64,000 nt of DNA from Botryosphaeria dothidea (taxonomy: Eukaryota > Ascomycota > Dothideomycetes > Botryosphaeriales > Botryosphaeriaceae), in assembly GCA_011503125.2 (NCBI GenBank), contig WWBZ02000007.1, positions 806,001 through 870,000 on the forward strand, written 5' to 3'. This document shows, one piece after another, positions 1-9,509 of the stretch. How positions within the stretch are numbered: position 1 is the stretch's first letter; every line of letters starts with the position of its first letter. Both the position numbers and the translations under genes were made by a program. Under the pieces are notes generated by a model. That model worked only from the letters and a program-made list of their open reading frames with translations, had not been told where the DNA came from and did not search any database.

Positions 1-1464
1 CGATTCTTGGCTCAGGATTCAGCTTCCGATGTTCTGGACAAGGCAAGACGAGACACCTTCGGCCTTAACAAACCCGTCGTCGTTGCAACTGAGTCCGGCC
101 GTTTTCTGGCAGTTTCTGGTGGGTCCATTGCATGGAATAACGATATCTTGGAACTTTTCTCCGGCGAGAAGGTTGAGGAAGTCGAACTGGAGGTCAACTC
201 CAAGGGCCAAATCGCCGCCGTCTTTCCGCAAATCAATCGCCACGTCCTCCTCAATGCAACTACCGGAGATCTCATCCGGAGTGTGCCGTTGAATTTGGCG
301 CTTGAACTTGACGGTGAAGAAGCTACAAGTACTCCAGAAAAATCCGGGTTTACCTTCAAGGTCGTCGACGGCGAGATCAAAGGCTTCTGGTCTGAATCTG
401 AATTAGCATGGAGATTTGCTCCTGCTGGTGGTGAACGCATTCTCGGCGTTACTCCCCGACCCGTCAATGATCCGGTGGCATCCATCGGCAAGGTTCTTGG
501 AGATCGCCGTGTCCTCTATAAGTATCTCAACCCGAATTTGGTCTTGGTGACCGCAGTAGCCGACCCGGATACTCTGTCTGTCTATCTGCTGGATACTGTA
601 TCAGGTGCCCTCTTATGGCAAGCTTCTCACGAGGGTGTGGATACTACCCAAACCATCGCTACTGCGCTATCTGAAAACTGGCTCACATACTCCTTCACGC
701 TCGGGTCCCTCGAGACTCCCTCCAAGGGGCACCAACTAGTCGTTGCGGAATTCTTCGAGTCTGATCTGCCCAATGATCGCGGCCCATTCGGCGCCGCCTC
801 AAACTATTCTGCAATTCGGCCCTTCGCTGGGGTTGTCGGCGAATCCGCCAAGCCGCACGTCCTTTCGCAGACCTATCATATTCCGGAGCCTATCTCCCAC
901 ATGGCCGTAACCCAGACGGCACAAGGCATCACTTCCAAGTGGCTTCTAGTTACTCTTCCGCAGTCTAACTCGATTGTCGGAATTCCTAGGCAGATCCTGG
1001 ACCCGCGGCGACCTGTTGGTCGCGACCCGACCGCAGAAGAGGCCGCCGAGGGCCTCATGCGATACACTCCTGTCATCGAATTCAATCCGGCGCAATACCT
1101 AAACCACCAAAGGGAGGTCCTGGGCGTGAAGAAGGTCATTACCTCGCCCGCGCTTCTAGAGAGTACCAGCCTTGTCTTTGCGTACGGAATGGATGTGTTC
1201 GGGACAAGAGTGTCTCCTAGCTTTGCATTTGATATCTTGGGTAAGGGGTTCAACCGTTTTCAGCTTTTGACAACGGTTGCGGCCCTTTTTGTTGGGGTGT
1301 TATTTGTGGCGCCGTTGGTGAGTTTAACCTTATCTCCTTTCTCCCTGAACATTGCGCGAGCATGTTCCTCGTATCGCTTTGCACAATATCTCCTGACCGT
1401 GCATAACTGATGAGTTTCATAGGTGCGGAGGAAGCAGATCAACGCCAGATGGCAGATAGTGTAA
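1..1464 (+). CDS. emc1: ER membrane protein complex subunit 1, C-terminal part (5' end outside window)
   Basis: The frame is open to the left edge, so the start codon lies outside the window; exons are 1..1317 and 1423..1464. EMC1 is the large lumenal and membrane subunit of the ER membrane protein complex, which inserts transmembrane helices and tail-anchored proteins. About 450 residues are visible. They match the C-terminal EMC1 domain (DUF1620), including the run KSNSIVG-like 'LPQSNSIVGIPRQILDPRRP' and 'LVFAYGMDVFGTRVSPSFAFD'. These are followed by one hydrophobic segment (FQLLTTVAALFVGVLFVAPL), the expected single membrane anchor. Splicing out 1318..1422 replaces an unrelated read-through tail with VRRKQINARWQIV and a TAA stop, the usual short cytosolic basic tail of EMC1. 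Identification rests on recalled family motifs; the splice is inferred from GTGAGT...AG and the fit of the tail. Confidence 0.9.
1318..1422 (+). other. intron in emc1 (105 bp)
   Basis: The donor is GTGAGT at 1318, a CTGAC branch-like sequence lies at 1393-1397, and the acceptor is TCATAG ending at 1422. Reading through would stop at 1408-1410 with a tail unlike EMC1; removing the intron gives the conserved basic C-terminus. Confidence 0.8.
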
Positions 1465-2556
1465 AACATAGACGACACGACGATTGGCACGAGTTCCTAA
1501 AAAGTATGATAGATTCGACGATTCAATGCAAATCGGGGGGGTTTTTTTTGGCGAGGCGAGAAACCATGTGCGACATATTCTACGTCAATAGACGATTTCC
1601 TGGTTTGCGTTTTGGGCCGACATCCACCCGCGTCGATCAGGATGCGGGGATGGCAGCGTTGAGGCCCGACGACCAAAGAGATGCTTGTATACACGCAACC
1701 AATCCTTGACATGGCATGGATATTTTTTGAACCTTGATCTTACCGGGATGAGCGGCACCGGTACAAGCATAGAGTTTTGACGGGTGTATGAGCGGCTCCG
1801 CGCGGCGTGCTAGACAGCCGTTGCAACAACTTGGCGGTGCCCAACATGGCAGAGGTGGAAGCATACGTGACGAACTCTTCCAGATCGAGCGCTTGCACGA
1901 AGATGCTATCCAGGAAGGTCCATCTGGCCGTCGACGCGTTCATGCCGCCCCCACGTGAGAAGATGCGCTGTTGCTGGTATCCACGATTACGTTGATGCAT
2001 GGCTCAAAACCCCCGACCCGAGGTAAATATATTCCTAGCAGTACAACAGTCCCTCCGTCAATACGAAACCAGGTAAAACCAAACACGTGCACGGAGTTTG
2101 GAGTAGATCCGGTGCTGTTATCCCCGCAACTCACGGCTTGCCCAAAAAGGGCAACTGTTTCAAAAAGGCAGCAGGTCATCGTAAGAATTTCGAGTCGCAG
2201 AAATGATTTGCCTGTCTGGTAAATATTGCATGTGGACACTTCCGTCAGCGGGAGTGTTTGTTGTTCCATGGCCGGAGTGAGTCCACATTGCCGTGCTGCT
2301 CGCATGCTGACGTCAAGACCCTAACTCCGCCAGAACCCCTAAAGTCCGGCCATTCTCATCACCACTGCTCAACCCACCTCGAAATTGAGATACATACATA
2401 AGCCTCAAGGCCAAGTGTGCCAAGCATTTATATCTCGACCGTATCCGCGTCTCAGGGTCTTTCTTCAGCAGCTCAGTTGATCATCAAACCTTAACAATCT
2501 CTCAAGGAGCACCAAGCACAAGCAAGCTCCATCCTCCTCGACCAACACTATTCACC
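1465..2556. other. intergenic: emc1 3' flank and SDR promoter
   Basis: I see no convincing gene here. Short frames on both strands have no recognisable motif. The right part is the promoter of the dehydrogenase at 2557. It holds a CRE-type palindrome, an A/T-rich stretch (catttatatc near 2427) that could serve as a TATA element, and a C/A-rich leader ending in a good fungal start context (CACCATGG). Confidence 0.5.
2308..2315. promoter_or_regulatory. CRE-like site TGACGTCA
   Basis: The perfect palindrome TGACGTCA lies 242 bases before the ATG of the dehydrogenase. It is the consensus for ATF/CREB-family bZIP factors (AtfA/Atf1 in fungi). Binding is inferred from the motif only; one such site can occur by chance. 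Confidence 0.4.
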
Positions 2557-3351
2557 ATGGCCGACCAGCGCAAATACACGAGCAAGCTCGAGGGCAAGCA
2601 CGTCCTCGTCATTGGCGGCAGCTCCGGCATTGGCTTCGGCGTCGCCGAAGCCGCACTCGAGCACGGCGCCTTCGTCACCATCTCCTCATCCAACCCGACC
2701 CGCATCGACGGCGCCGTCCAACGTCTCTCCACCGCCTACCCCTCCGCAGCCAAGGCCAACCGCATCGCCTCCGCCGTCTGCGACCTCGGCACGGAAGCCA
2801 CGCTCGAGCAGAACGTCGTCGACCTCTTCTCGTGCGTGGCCTTCGCGCGCGCGCTCGACCACGTCGTCTACAGCGCCGGCGACGCGCTGGCGCAGACGGC
2901 CCTCGCCGACGCGACCCTCTCCTTCATCAAGCAGGCCGGCATGGTGCGCTTCTTCGCACCCCTCCTGTGCGCGCGCGAAGCGGCCAAGCACCTGCCCCGG
3001 TCGACGGCCGCCAGCTTCACCATCACGTCCGGCGCCGTCGCGCACAGGCCCATGCCCGGCTGGTCCGTCATCGGGTCGTACGCGGCGGGCCACTTCAGCA
3101 TGACGCGCTGCCTGGCGCTCGACATGAAGCCCGTCCGCGTCAACTGCGTCGTGCCCGGCGCGGTCGACACGGAGCTGTGGCGCATGCCGCCGGACGAGAA
3201 GCAGAAGATGATGGACATGCTGGCGCAGAAGTTGCCGACGGGGCAGGCGGGGCGGGTAGAGGATGTGGCGGAGGCGTTTATTTATCTGTTGAAAGACAAG
3301 AACACCACTGGGGCTGTGGTTGATACGAATGGTGGTGCGTTGTTGGTTTGA
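2557..3351 (+). CDS. short-chain dehydrogenase/reductase (SDR), atypical active site
   Basis: The protein has 264 residues and a single exon, and starts at an ATG in CACCATGG context. A Rossmann fold is indicated by GGSSGIG at residues 20-26 (NAD(P)-binding), YSAG at 105-108 in place of the usual NNAG, ITS with Ser158, and Tyr175 followed by the PG motif at 200-201 (VVPGAVDTELW). The classical catalytic pair Tyr-x3-Lys reads YAAGH here, so the lysine position (179) is histidine. Some fungal SDR-like proteins also lack this lysine, so the substrate and even the catalytic ability are uncertain. The length is normal for a classical SDR. The GC-rich third codon positions resemble host genes. No pathway partners adjoin it: emc1 is upstream and ssk1 converges from the other side. 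The substrate is unknown. Confidence 0.85.
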   Translation: MADQRKYTSKLEGKHVLVIGGSSGIGFGVAEAALEHGAFVTISSSNPTRIDGAVQRLSTAYPSAAKANRIASAVCDLGTEATLEQNVVDLFSCVAFARALDHVVYSAGDALAQTALADATLSFIKQAGMVRFFAPLLCAREAAKHLPRSTAASFTITSGAVAHRPMPGWSVIGSYAAGHFSMTRCLALDMKPVRVNCVVPGAVDTELWRMPPDEKQKMMDMLAQKLPTGQAGRVEDVAEAFIYLLKDKNTTGAVVDTNGGALLV

Positions 3352-4704
3352 AGTGGGAAGGAATGGGTTGGTATCGTGGTATTAGGGAAGAGAGTTGAGC
3401 AGAGTCTCTGACTATGAATAATCTGGTATAATACATATATTCGCAGAAACGACAGATGCGAGTAAGTTTTATGATCTTAATTTAAAAATGCGATTCCAAA
3501 AAGATGTCATGTTGTGAAAGCTCATGGACTTTCCTATCCTTTTGCCCACCAGAAGTACCAGACGAGCACCATCTGCAGCGGCATCAGCTCACACGCATCA
3601 CGTACTCATTGCCAATATACACAAGATTTAATGAAAGATTTAGACCTTCTTTTCTGTCCTCCACTATTACGCTAAGCACAGAATTAACAGCTTCTCATCT
3701 GCGACAAGACAGAAAATCTCTCGCAGCTCCTACGAAAGACATGCGTAGGAGAAGAGCAAAAACACAGGAAGCCCCGCCACGAACCTTTTCGTTTCTCAGC
3801 CCACCGATGCAGTTAAACATAAACAAAAGAAACTTGATCCGCAATCACCTCGCTCGCCTCCGAAGTGAGGAGCTCTAAGCGCTCAGCATCCAGAAATTTT
3901 GGAGTCGACGTTGGTGAAGTAGAAGTTGAAGATAAACGGTACAGAAATGAGGGATCCATGAGACAAAATGCATCTTGAAAAGAAAAAAAAATGTAAAGGT
4001 CAGGAAAGTACAAGGTGATGAAGTAGAAAAGAAGAAATCTGTCTCGAAACCGGCATCCCAAGCGCCACGCTTTGCTATGAGAACATGATAATCCCTATAA
4101 TGCTGTACTCCTCACGCCCATTACTCTTTTTTCCCTCCTCCACCGTAATGCTGTAGTAATTCAGAAGGAAAAAAAATAAAGAAAGTCCAATTACAGAATG
4201 GTCTCCAGTGGGAGACAGTTTACACGCCCTGTGTTTATTGGTACTTGCTTACCTCTCTCCTGTCTTCCACAACTGCCACTTTCTCAGATTTCTAAGAGAA
4301 TGCTTTGAAAAGACACTGCAGTCGAGTGAGCACTGCAAGGAGAGGCGAAAAGCAGAAACTAAAAGACAACTTATCAGGGCGAAATCTTTCCATACCAGGA
4401 AGGACAAAAGTGGAAAAACGTGATCAAAAATGATGAAAGCGATGAATGGAGTCTTCATCCATTTGGTGTCTGACCGCATGATAGGGTGACTCCGTACTCG
4501 ACGTGTTGTGTGGATTGCTTCCATGATGAATGGTGTTTCGGCCTGGTCAATCATGGAGGTATAGTCGTGCATATTTCAACCAGACGTAGCCAGAGGTTTC
4601 TCAAGCTGAAAGCCCTTGAAGACCCCATTCCGAGAAAGAACCTCCGACTATTGACCCCACTCACCAGACCCTCAACAGCTCGGGGTCAGGTACGCATAAT
4701 TTCT
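3352..4704. other. intergenic between converging SDR and ssk1 genes
   Basis: This stretch presumably holds the 3' untranslated regions of both convergent genes. Frames such as 3504-3878 (+) show no domain, signal peptide or biased codon use and are not called. I see no RNA gene. Confidence 0.5.
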
Positions 4705-7146
4705 TCAGTTGCTTCCGCTCTCATTGCTGACCTCGGCGGGTGGTGGGAGACCATCCAACTCTACGGCACCGTCGACAATCGCATCCGTTGCAGGGGCCTG
4801 TACAGCTTGTATCAAAGCCTGCTGTTCAGGGCTTGCGTTGCTGATCTCAGCAAGCGCTGCCGGCGGTCTGGAAATCGAAGCTCGGTTCGTCTTTTTCTTT
4901 CCAGGCTTTGGCTTATCTTTGAAATCGGCGGGCTTGTCATCAGTGAACGTCTTCCACTTCCGCCAGCCGTCGTAATCAATAAGCGCCTGCATGCATCCCC
5001 ATTCCTTCACCTTGCGCTCAAGCCACACGAAGTTCACAGGCTAGAAATTCAACGTCAGCAACAGTTAATCAACAGATAATAACAAAATTTCACTGTTGCT
5101 ATTACTAGCAACTTTGGTGATAGAACGGAGACTTACCTTGGTCAAGAAATCATTGCAGCCAGCCGCTAGCGCCTCATGCCTGTCACTCTGGAGAGAACTG
5201 GCGGTTAAGGCGACAATGATGACGGGGCTCTTGAAGATGATGCCCGAGCTAAGCTTGTCATCTTCCTCTGGTTCCTTGGCTTCTCCGTTGCCATTCTCTT
5301 TAGGCAGCACCGGAGCCGTGCTACTGGCACTGCTGTTGCTGAACACGCCAATATTGTTGACCCTTTCAAGCCTCCGTATTTCCTTCGTTGCCTCCAGACC
5401 GCTCATGATGGGCAGTTGAATGTCCATGAGAACCAGGTGAAATCCACCTGCTCTCCATTTTGTGACGGCGTCTCTTCCGTTCATGGCTGTCTGCCACCGA
5501 ACCTTTAGGCGCTTCATGAACGCTTCCAACAACTTCAAGTTGATGATGTTGTCTTCGACGATCAGCACATTGATCGGAGGCACAGAGCCGTCCAGAAGAC
5601 CCGAAGGCAGACTTGGTGCGTCGGCATTTTCTTTAGCACGAGTCTTTTTCTTCGGCTTCCGGGGATCTGGAGACTGCACTCTGGGTGTTGGGGGTGTAGA
5701 TGTTTTTTGAACAACGGGAGCGGCTTCGGGCGCAGGCGGTGTCGGTGGAGGCGGTGCGGCTGGTATAGAGGATTTCGTTTCGGAGGCGGCAGAGTCAAGG
5801 CGTTGACGACCCGGCGGGCGTGCGATGTGTTGCGACGTCGACATTGGCACGGCAGGGTACGTGTTCTGGGTTGGAGAGGAAGTGAGATTCCGGTGAACTC
5901 TCGGACGATGGGACCTTTGGCGAGTGGTTCCGGGAGAGGGAAGCGGAGGTACCTGTCCGGTGGTAAGAACGGCAATTGATCGAACATCCTGGTGGGAATG
6001 CGATTGACGACTGTCGTGAGACAAGGACGTCAAAGATGCGGGAGAGGGAACGCCTAGAGCAGGCATAGGCGGAAAGTAATCTGCGTCAGTTTCGGCTGGC
6101 CTGTTCTCCCCATAATAGTTTGCGACGTGCGGCGGGAGTGGCACGCGAGGAGAGGGCTTCGGAGTGCGCCTTTGTGGCACATCGATGACCAGGGCCTCGT
6201 CAACCGTCTGGCCACCAGGATAATATTCATCAAGTGTGCGGCACATCTCCTCCTCGGGACCAAGTGTCCGCTCGACGGGGCGGCTAGCGGGGTCTCGCGA
6301 GACGATGCGCAAGCAGACATCAGGCGAGTCGTAGCTCCGGCCAAGCGAGTTTGCATACTTCTTGAGGATCATGTCGCGCACATCGTCGACCAGATCATCT
6401 TCCCTTATCTGGACCAGGGTGGCCGATGCGCCCGGGCGCTTGACCCAGATCTTGCGGTGAAGCATGCCGGGGGTCAGCGAGAAGTAGTCGTCCTGGCTGC
6501 TGGAGGTCGAGGGGCGGGTTTTCTGAGGGTCGAGCAGGGTCTTGATGACGCGGGCATTCGAGTTGTGGACAAGCGACTGGCGGCGGACGGCGAGCGGGCG
6601 CTGCTGCCGGGGCGACGACAAAGCCTCGGGCGTAGGCAGCGGGTGCAGGGCCTCGTCGGACTCGTCGCGGAGATCGGGGGCGCTCTGAGCGCTGGGAAGG
6701 GCGAGGCCCGGCTGAGGGGTCGCGTCGGGGGTGGGCGTGGGCTCCTGGAGCTCGAGGGCGGGCGGTTGCGGTGGTTGCGGTGGTTGCTGGACCTGTTGCT
6801 GCAGATCCTTTGAGGTTAAGCTCTCGGACCGGTCGGCGATCGACTCAGGCGGCCGGTCCCGCGATTGGTGTTGATCGTCGCGCGTCTGAGACGGTTTCTC
6901 CGGCTCCAGAGGCAGAGGCAGCGACTCTTCGCTCAGCCGCGGGGGAGGGGGTGTTCGCTGGTCGTGGGTGCCCGAGGAGCGCGCGCGGGCCTGGGGGGTG
7001 GGCAGCGGCGACGAGACGGGCGAGGGCTGCGAGACGACACTGCGCGGCTTCTCAGCAGCTGCCGAGGATCCTACCGACGCGGTGGAGCTGCGCCGACTGC
7101 CCAGGAGCTTCGAGCGCGCGCTCTCCAGCCGCAGGCGGAACGGCAT
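4705..7146 (-). CDS. ssk1: SSK1-type response regulator of the HOG stress pathway
   Basis: The exons on the minus strand are 7146..5137 and 5040..4705 (intron 5136..5041, GTAAGT...CTAG), giving 781 residues. Ssk1 receives phosphate from a Ypd1-type phosphotransfer protein in the two-component osmosensing relay; unphosphorylated Ssk1 activates the Ssk2/22-type MAPKKK and then Hog1/SakA. The N-terminal half is Ser/Pro-rich and probably disordered. A conserved Ssk1 block begins at KIWVKRPGASATLVQ, around residue 235. The receiver domain starts at VLIVEDN (527-533). Asp532 is in the acidic pocket, Asp575 in LMDIQLPIMSG is the phospho-acceptor, Thr648 is in ALTAS, and Lys670 is immediately before the intron, with Pro671 after it. 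A loop insertion of about 40 residues before the LTAS strand is usual in Ssk1. The start was chosen at MPFRLRL because it begins family-like sequence; the frame is open upstream to 7593 through low-complexity sequence. Confidence 0.93.
5041..5136 (-). other. intron in ssk1 (96 bp)
   Basis: On the minus strand the donor is GTAAGT at 5136 and the acceptor is CTAG ending at 5041. It joins GCNDFLTK to PVNFVWLERKVKEWG, the continuous receiver-domain sequence expected of Ssk1. Without splicing, the protein would end with an unrelated tail. Confidence 0.88.
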
Positions 7147-7360
7147 GGTGCTGAGCCTCCTCCACGACGCGGGCGCGTGGTCGTTGCCGGCACAGAGCAT
7201 CCAGGGCGCGGCGAGGGCGCAGAGGCGGCGGGCGGCGTGCGGCGTGCGGCGTGAGGCACTGCAGGCAGGCAAGGCGCGGCTCGTGCAGGGGGCCTGGGGG
7301 GGCTCGGAGGTCTCTGCTAGCAGCAGCGGATCGGCATGTCGCGTGGCAGGCGCGCGATAA

Positions 7361-7361
7361 G

Positions 7362-7405
<44 letters not shown>

Positions 7406-7430
7406 CAAGCAGGCAGGCAGGCAGGCAGGC
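7361..7430. repeat. (GCAG)n microsatellite upstream of ssk1
   Basis: About 17 units of a tetranucleotide, with one A-for-G interruption near 7407. It lies roughly 215-285 bases upstream of the called ssk1 start, in the promoter or 5' leader. On the minus strand it reads in frame with ssk1 as repeated Pro-Ala-Cys-Leu, so the ORF appears to extend through it. Confidence 0.95.
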
Positions 7431-9170
7431 GAGCACTGTGCGGGTGGGCGAGGGAGTGAGGGCTGGATGGGCGACTCTGCGCCCTGGAAGTTGGCGGAGA
7501 ATGAATGTAAGTAGAGCCCAGCCGACATGCGAAATGGCCTTCATTCGGCAGCCCGCCAGGAAATGCTCCTCGTCGCCACGCCAGCCAGCGCATCCCGCCG
7601 CCTCGAAAGAGCCGTCGCGTCGCTGCCCTGTCCGCTCAACCCCCCGACCTCTGTGCCGGCCTTTTCTTCATGGATGGACGCTCTCTGCCTCAGCGCCTCC
7701 GCCGGCGATCTCCATGCAGACGCGCATCCCCTACTCCTATGACCGCCGCTTCTGGTATTGGCAGGCTCCATCCGGGCTTGTGTTTCGTACTTCCAACGTT
7801 GGCGCGCTAGCCGGCCATATCCACCAGCTCCGCCGCTATCCATGTCTCGAAAGGGAAATCGCCATTGGTCACCGCACCTTCGCAGCCCGACTACCACGCA
7901 CGCCTCACCGACTCTCTTCCAACACTTTCCGCTGCTGCAGCTCTGGAGCTCATCGCCCTCAACTGCTCCGCCATGAGAAAGGTTTGCAGCTTTCGCCTAG
8001 GTAGGCCCCTTTCTTTGCCACTTCACGGCGATGCTTCCGAAAGCGGATGCCTTTTTAATTGTTTGATTCTGGCCGGTAATCGACGCCACTCCCTCCCGTT
8101 CACCTTTGATTCTTTCTTCACCACATCGCTGAGGCCGGGTATCCGGCTGCTCCTCCTCCTCTAAGGCCAGCTGCCGTCGAAACGCCTGAAATTGCAAGCC
8201 GATCTCAATCCTGCGCACGTGCGGCACCAGTAGACCTATACGTGGGGAACAACAACACCAATTGGCCCTGCCAGCGTCCGACAAATGCCACAGCGCACAG
8301 AAAAGCCCCATATGGTGGAGCACTTGCGTGCTGCCCAACGATCGGACTTTCATCGCCCACTAGTGCGATCCGATCTGCTCGTGTTCAACCTCAAGGAAGA
8401 AGGCCGCTGCCTGGATCATGCGTCCAAAAGAAAAAAAGTAGTGGCCGAAATCGACTAGTCCAGGTTTCGGCGCTCGGCGCGTCTGTGGTGACAGCTGTCC
8501 GGCCTCGTGCTACTCGAATGATCCGCGTTGGACCAACACGCCTGCCCCGCATTCAGAGACGGCGCATGGCGTGAAGATTGTGGCTCAGAATTCGTCCAAC
8601 GTTGTCGTCGGTGTAGTCTTGCGGCAAATCACCGTTGAGTGGGGCATCAAGATAATTACTCGGAGCCATATTATCTCGCCGTGCAGAGCTGCATATGCGT
8701 GACAGCTTATACATGCATGCTGCAACCGCAGTGCTTGGCATGTTAGCATCGCATCACGTCTTGTGGAATGCCGGAATGCCGGGATACCTTACTCACACCA
8801 TGCTGACACCGAACGCCGAAGCTACTTACGGAATCCGTATGCATGCGACAGTGCAAAATTGGAGATCTCTCTGGTGAAAAAGTTCCACAATCATTGCACC
8901 ACCGCCGGGCTGATCAATGCAATGTAGCTGCCAGACCAACAGCAGCTGGAGGTCCGAGACAAGTCCGATAGGCAGTCAATGGGATATGAAGTGCGCAGGT
9001 AGAGTTCAAACCCACTCAGCTATCACGAAGTATACTTTTGATGTTGCGGGAAATTACGCGCCGAGCATGCTGTGAGTTGATAGGTTCAGGTGCACGAACG
9101 ATTCTTGGCTTGTGAAGACGAGCATGTCTGCGGATCAACAAGGCAGCGATCAGCTTTCTTCACGATTCAT

Positions 9171-9176
9171 CTTATC
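9171..9176 (-). promoter_or_regulatory. GATA-factor site (GATAAG)
   Basis: CTTATC on the plus strand, 334 bases before the ATG at 9510. Such hexamers are bound by fungal GATA factors (nitrogen, iron or light regulation). A single site is weak evidence; it is listed because a double site lies 100 bases downstream. Confidence 0.3.
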
Positions 9177-9275
9177 TCACGCAACCACACGTGCACCAAG
9201 GTTGCAGTCACTGCAGAAACATAAGCGCCAGTGCTGGTGACGAGCCTGTTGATGGTGTTGAGAGTCAGATGTCGC

Positions 9276-9286
9276 GATAAGATAAG
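9276..9286 (+). promoter_or_regulatory. tandem GATA sites (GATAAGATAAG)
   Basis: Two overlapping GATAAG hexamers head to tail, about 225 bases upstream of the start at 9510. Fungal GATA factors favour paired sites, so this is a better candidate than an isolated copy. The regulator and its effect are inferred only. Confidence 0.4.
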
Positions 9287-9382
9287 TAGCCGAGAATCAG
9301 GCAGGCGTCATCGGTGAAGGTGTTCGTGAACAGTCATCACCGCGACCCACGCCACCATCCAACATGTAACCCGAACCTAACT

Positions 9383-9386
<4 letters not shown>

Positions 9387-9415
<29 letters not shown>
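9387..9415 (+). repeat. (CT)n tract upstream of the 9510 gene
   Basis: About 14 CT dinucleotides ending 94 bases before the ATG. Pyrimidine-rich tracts just upstream of transcription start are common in filamentous-fungal promoters, so this probably marks the core promoter of the next gene. Confidence 0.85.
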
Positions 9416-9417
<2 letters not shown>

Positions 9418-9509
9418 CCATTTTCTACACCCTCGGTAGCCCAGGTCACCTGTACCAAGGCTATCGACGTCGACCGGTCGCAACGACGAACGCCGCCCCC
9501 GCGTTACTC

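Larger units (their letters stand above)
7147..9509. other. divergent intergenic region between ssk1 and the 9510 gene
   Basis: This 2.4-kb stretch separates two divergently transcribed genes and should hold both promoters and long 5' leaders. It contains a tetranucleotide microsatellite near ssk1, GATA-type sites and a CT run near the right-hand gene. Many short overlapping frames exist on both strands (for example 7336-8004 and 7541-7897), but none shows a family motif, and their compositions reflect the repeat and high GC. I see no supported gene. Confidence 0.5.

Noticed and set aside
3504..3878. 124-codon frame between the SDR and ssk1
   Set aside because: Low-confidence composition and no motif; it lies where 3' untranslated regions are expected.
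4486..5079. 197-codon plus-strand frame
   Set aside because: It overlaps the 3' part of ssk1 on the opposite strand; no family motif. The same holds for plus-strand frames at 5096-6813 and 6771-7360.
7336..8004. 222-codon plus-strand frame through the GCAG repeat
   Set aside because: Its length comes from the stop-free tetranucleotide repeat and high GC; the sequence beyond has no recognisable motif.
8990..9035. tRNA-like boxes (TAGCTGAGTGG and GGTTTGAACTC on the minus strand)
   Set aside because: Spacing and flanking sequence do not fold into a cloverleaf with an acceptor stem.
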